From positions 186,001 through 250,000 of the forward strand of contig CAWBFS010000015.1 of the NCBI GenBank assembly GCA_963788085.1: a DNA stretch of 64,000 bases. Reading direction: 5' to 3'. This document shows, piece after piece, positions 63,575 through 64,000 of the stretch (position 1 is the stretch's first letter; each line of letters opens with the position of its first letter). The translations under genes were made by a program, and so were the position numbers. The notes under the pieces are model-generated. The model worked only from the letters and a program-made list of their open reading frames with translations. It had not been told where the DNA came from and ran no database searches. This stretch comes from AP-15 sp963788085. Lineage in GTDB: Bacteria > Pseudomonadota > Alphaproteobacteria > ATCC43930 > CGMCC-115725.

Positions 63575-64000
63575 TTACTGCGTCAGTAATCGGGGATTCT
63601 CGCTATCTTGCGAATTGGCGTATTGCAGCAGGGGCATCTCGGCAGGGTCCTGGCGAGGGCGATAATGAGGCGCTTTCGCATCGTGGCGATCGAGTTGGGA
63701 ATATGCCGCTCGGGTCGTATGGGCGGCGCCTCTGGGTCGATAACCCTCGGGAACGGCAAATCCCGAGAGCTGCGCGGAGAAACCTGGTACTGAGGGGGGA
63801 AGGGCGCCGCGTTCGGCGATCAAAAAGCCATATGCCGCAATACAGAGGCTGGCATGGTGGTGGAAGCCGCGCCACCCGCGCCCTTCGTAATCGCCGAGGC
63901 CGAGTTCCTGCTTCAGCTCCTGGTAATCGCGCTCGATCCGCCATCGCAACTTGGTGAAATCGACCAAACCCTCAAAGCTGAGCTCCTCGGGCAACGTGGC
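63575..64000 (-). pseudogene. IS701-like transposase, 3' part, frameshifted, running off the window
   Basis: The frame carries LVDFTKLRWRIERDYQELKQ and the ELGLGDYEGRGWRGFHHHAS signature of IS701/IS4-type transposases. After RPRGA a second frame gives the expected ending RPERHIPNSIATMRKRLIIA with a CPCC motif and a stop at about 63583, so one extra base near 63725 breaks it. The 5' part lies beyond 64000. Confidence 0.8.

Overview
The window is high-GC DNA from an alphaproteobacterium. The best clue is the conserved run lgt, MidA-type methyltransferase, pgeF, lipoprotein, prs, rplY (long CTC form), pth, ychF, a layout I associate with Rhodospirillales-like genomes. Several dispersed palindromic intergenic repeats resemble those common in Bradyrhizobium/Rhodopseudomonas-type genomes. 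The genus cannot be fixed from the sequence alone.

Layout. 1-5.5 kb: a tandem duplication of an RND efflux permease plus MarR regulator; both permease copies are frameshifted and both regulators intact. 5.6-13.4 kb: housekeeping block for lipoprotein maturation, PRPP synthesis and translation quality control. 13.6-18.4 kb: DinG/XPD-like helicase, TerB-like protein and a two-domain kinase. 18.4-27.7 kb: MetE-like protein, ppc, msrB, parE, a winged-helix protein and a PanE-like reductase. 27.9-30.1 kb: a cold-shock island (CspA, IF-1, DEAD-box helicase). 30.1-34.1 kb: RAM-domain protein, Rieske ferredoxin, Fe-alcohol dehydrogenase, TusA-like protein, MBL hydrolase, a tiny promoter/mini-ORF/terminator unit and an adenylate cyclase. 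34.2-38.6 kb: an aromatic catabolic cluster (HpaB-like hydroxylase, VOC protein, two-subunit Rieske oxygenase, coupled 65-aa protein). 38.6-49 kb: a nitrogen-scavenging island with an allophanate-hydrolase-like amidase, a biuret-hydrolase-like cysteine hydrolase, a second cysteine hydrolase and nucleobase-type permease behind an excellent sigma-54 promoter, and an oligopeptide-type ABC transporter. 49.3-53.2 kb: TrpB2, then rpsM-rpsK-rpoA-rplQ under its own strong promoter and without secY/adk in front. 53.4-58.2 kb: orphan VapB, three ACMSD-like amidohydrolases (two broken), a heptad-repeat coiled-coil protein and a HiPIP. 58.3-64 kb: an insertion-sequence scrapyard (an ISNCY-like element with clear inverted ends, a decayed IS21 element, an IS701-like fragment) with AT-rich foreign remnants.

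Two themes stand out. First, nitrogen and aromatic catabolism lie next to housekeeping genes: biuret would be hydrolysed to allophanate and then ammonia, with transport and sigma-54 control nearby. Second, about twenty single-base indels, almost all +1 insertions and mostly in short homopolymers, fall only in accessory loci. Roughly 23 kb of contiguous housekeeping-rich sequence (9.9-33 kb) shows none. This is either real gene decay or regionally poor assembly; reads are needed to decide. No rRNA, tRNA or CRISPR array was recognised.
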